Assembly (NCBI GenBank): GCA_025357975.1
Contig: JANYKY010000092.1
Location: forward strand, 1-7,355
Direction: 5' to 3'
DNA: 7,355 nt
From: Gemmatimonadaceae bacterium
GTDB lineage: Bacteria; Gemmatimonadota; Gemmatimonadetes; Gemmatimonadales; Gemmatimonadaceae
Shown in pieces: positions 5,573-7,355 of the stretch (its first letter is position 1; each line of letters opens with the position of its first letter). Position numbers and translations under genes: made by a program. The notes beneath the pieces are model-generated. The model ran no database searches and was not told the origin of the DNA. It saw nothing but the letters and a program-made list of their open reading frames with translations.

Positions 5573-7198
5573 CTAATCGGCCAAAGAGATGTCACGCGCC
5601 AAGATCCACGGCAGCTGAAGCGAGATCACCAACCTCGCTTCAAGTCCGTTCCGGCTGCGCCCGGGCACGTGATCGGCGTTTCGGGTGCGATTGTATCCAA
5701 TGTCCGCGTCGAACCCAAATCCATTTGATAGAATTCCGGCGCCCGAGACGCCGATTCTCGACACGTGTTCGATGATACCGCTCAGGAACGTTGGCGTCAC
5801 TGAAAATTGCGATGGCGGCGGTTGAGGAATTCTGTAATCCCCTTCTCCCTGTCGTCTCTCTGCGAGATACGCTTTCACCGGAAGGCTCGATGCAAAAATT
5901 TCGGCGAAACCGATTCGATATTCATCGTAATCGGAAAAACCACGCCCCAGGCCAATATTGTTCACCATGTACTGCTCGAATGACGTTGCGTTGCGATAAG
6001 CGAGATTCGTAACCCGCGTGTACCACACGTATGCCCTCGGGTCGCCGACGCGTTCGCCGCCCGGAATTCCGATCCCATCGGCGCCGAGCGTAACTCCGTA
6101 GCTCGGCGGTTTCTTGCAGAACGAATCACAGCTATTCACTGCAATGTCGTCAAGCTGAAATTGCCCACTCAGTATCCCGAATCGCGCGGTACGCATTGAA
6201 GCTTCGGCACCGTAGCTCATGTTGCCATCACTACCGGAGCTGCCATTAAGGTTCGGCGATTCGTTGAGCTGTGACAGGTAGAAGCCGTTGACGGGGTTTA
6301 ACCACTTGGGCTCGAACCCACGGCCTCGTCCCCCGTAAATAATTGCCTCGCTCACCGCTACCTCGAGCTCCCTCCAGTGCCCCGAAAGCCGGTGAATCGA
6401 AAAGTATCTCTGCGCCACTGTGTCGACTGAGATCTGCCGGTCATCTAGACGCGCGGCGATTGTCGTAAGGTGAAGGCGCGGAACCCCGAGAGTCAACGCG
6501 ACATGATCGTAGCTGTACGCGTAATGCCCCAGGAGTAGTCCGTCGACAAAGGGCGGGCCCCAGTTGCGTCCGAGACGACCAAAGAATACCTCTCCAAAGC
6601 GCCACTGGCCGGCGACATACGCGTCCTCCATTCGGCCGGCAATCTTTTTATCAACCCTTCCCGTGAACTCGGGATCGTGCTTGAGCCTGCTGTCTCCGTC
6701 GATACGAACGGCTGTGATCCAGGGCCCGCCCTGCACGAAAAAACGAGCAAGAACCCCGGGATAAATGCCGCTGCCAGAGTCGCCGAGCATGAGCTCGCGC
6801 CGCCCTGAACTCTGTGCCGTGGCGTAAACCTCGCCGTTGACGAGCACTCGCAGACCTGTCGTAGAATCAGCGATAGTCCGAGGCCGATACCTGTTGAGCA
6901 TTCGCGTGAGATGCACCTCCGTCGCCAGCTTCACCGAGTCGAGCAACGAATCGGATTCGATAGCGCGGTCGATCTGACGGATCGTGTAAGGCCGCTCGAG
7001 CATCGACACGGAACTCAGTGCACCCCGGGTTTGCAGCGCATCGATAAGCGCGTAAGCAGCATCGCCGAGCGGCAGATAGGGCGAAGCGGCAACGCTGTCG
7101 CGCGCGCTTTCGTGCCCTGACTGGGGGCTGCAGACACTCGGGTGCACCGTGAACAGAACCAGACCGACTACGGCTGAGACTGGAAGATCGACTTTCAT
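5573..7198 (-). CDS. wzi: Wzi-like outer-membrane protein (capsule assembly Wzi family)
   Basis: This encodes a 541-residue outer-membrane beta-barrel. In the best-known members Wzi binds capsular polysaccharide at the cell surface. Residues 1-24 are a signal peptide (MKVDLP, a hydrophobic core, then HPSVCS). A short periplasmic helical part follows (LPLGDAAYALIDALQTRG, then RPYTIRQIDRAI), as in other Wzi-like proteins of this lineage. The barrel shows the family features GRLGRNWGPPFVDGLLLG, YSYDHVALTLG, GRGRGFEPKWLNPVNGFYL and repeated amphipathic strands up to ARLVISLQLPWI near the C-terminus. The length is near the usual 450-550. I chose the ATG at 7198 because it gives a clean signal peptide; an ATG at 7243 would add 15 residues and overlap the transposase tail. 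No ribosome site is clear for either. Nearby polysaccharide export genes are not in the window, so a capsule role is inferred from family only. Confidence 0.82.
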   Translation of the reverse strand: MKVDLPVSAVVGLVLFTVHPSVCSPQSGHESARDSVAASPYLPLGDAAYALIDALQTRGALSSVSMLERPYTIRQIDRAIESDSLLDSVKLATEVHLTRMLNRYRPRTIADSTTGLRVLVNGEVYATAQSSGRRELMLGDSGSGIYPGVLARFFVQGGPWITAVRIDGDSRLKHDPEFTGRVDKKIAGRMEDAYVAGQWRFGEVFFGRLGRNWGPPFVDGLLLGHYAYSYDHVALTLGVPRLHLTTIAARLDDRQISVDTVAQRYFSIHRLSGHWRELEVAVSEAIIYGGRGRGFEPKWLNPVNGFYLSQLNESPNLNGSSGSDGNMSYGAEASMRTARFGILSGQFQLDDIAVNSCDSFCKKPPSYGVTLGADGIGIPGGERVGDPRAYVWYTRVTNLAYRNATSFEQYMVNNIGLGRGFSDYDEYRIGFAEIFASSLPVKAYLAERRQGEGDYRIPQPPPSQFSVTPTFLSGIIEHVSRIGVSGAGILSNGFGFDADIGYNRTRNADHVPGRSRNGLEARLVISLQLPWILARDISLAD

Positions 7199-7211
7199 GA
7201 ATAAGCCAGAA

Positions 7212-7355
7212 CTAGTGGACTGTAACTGATTTAGCGGGGACACGGATGCGGCGGGATGGATCAGAGTAGCTCCATCGAAACGGATGGCAGTTCTTGTTGT
7301 GCGCGCGGATGTAGTGCATGAGCTTGCGACGCAGGTCGGTGGTTGAGGTGAAGAT
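7212..7355 (-). mobile_element. C-terminal end of an IS630-family transposase (cut by window edge)
   Basis: The minus strand is open from the window edge to a TAG at 7212-7214 and encodes 47 residues: FTSTTDLRRKLMHYIRAHNK, then PFRWSYSDPSRRIRV and a tail ending VTVH. This is the typical end of IS630/Tc1-mariner-type DDE transposases, after the last catalytic Glu: a K/R-rich helix (L..YI..HN), then PF.W.YSDP.RRI. Catalytic residues and the rest of the element lie outside the window. The wzi start codon follows 13 bases after the stop, so little room is left for a terminal inverted repeat. Confidence 0.75.

Overview
The window looks like a piece of a soil-type Gemmatimonadota or Acidobacteriota chromosome. 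This is inferred from gene content, not from any marker gene. It combines an ECF sigma factor of the Sigma70_ECF type followed by a PknB-type Ser/Thr kinase, secreted lipoproteins with HAF or Ig-like repeats, a Wzi-like outer-membrane protein and an LssY-like membrane protein. I see no rRNA, tRNA, CRISPR array or phage structural gene.

Left part (1-1942). Two lipoprotein genes are on the minus strand. The first (1-290) is cut by the window edge and encodes the start of an Ig-like lipoprotein. The second (577-1554) encodes a HAF-repeat protein that can be read as a closed six-bladed propeller. Between them, about 50 bp upstream of the Ig-like lipoprotein start, is a 34-bp tandem duplication. 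A 376-bp gap then separates the HAF gene from a divergent plus-strand pair.

Middle (1943-4061). An ECF sigma factor (1943-2533) is followed 89 bp later by a Ser/Thr kinase (2623-3466). All catalytic kinase motifs are present, but they lie in two frames split by one extra G in a GGGG run (2767-2770), between the glycine loop and the beta-3 lysine. The kinase stops right after its catalytic domain. Tail to tail with it, on the minus strand, is a decayed C-terminus of a tyrosine recombinase (3525-3701). The next 360 bp hold no convincing gene.

Right part (4062-7355), all minus strand. There is a class I SAM methyltransferase (4062-4685), a gap, a small two-helix membrane ORF (4937-5110), and a broken LssY-like gene (5094-5507) that carries a short antisense piece of an IS3-type OrfA. 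An intact Wzi-like outer-membrane protein gene (5573-7198) follows, and then the last 47 residues of an IS630-type transposase (7212-7355), which end 13 bp before the wzi start.

Taken together, the window holds cell-envelope and surface genes, one signalling pair that may control them, and several layers of mobile-element debris (tyrosine recombinase, IS3, IS630). I did not find a clear new defence or biosynthetic system. The most noteworthy items are the single-base split in the kinase, the mosaic LssY/IS3 gene, the recombinase remnant, and the IS630 tail abutting wzi.
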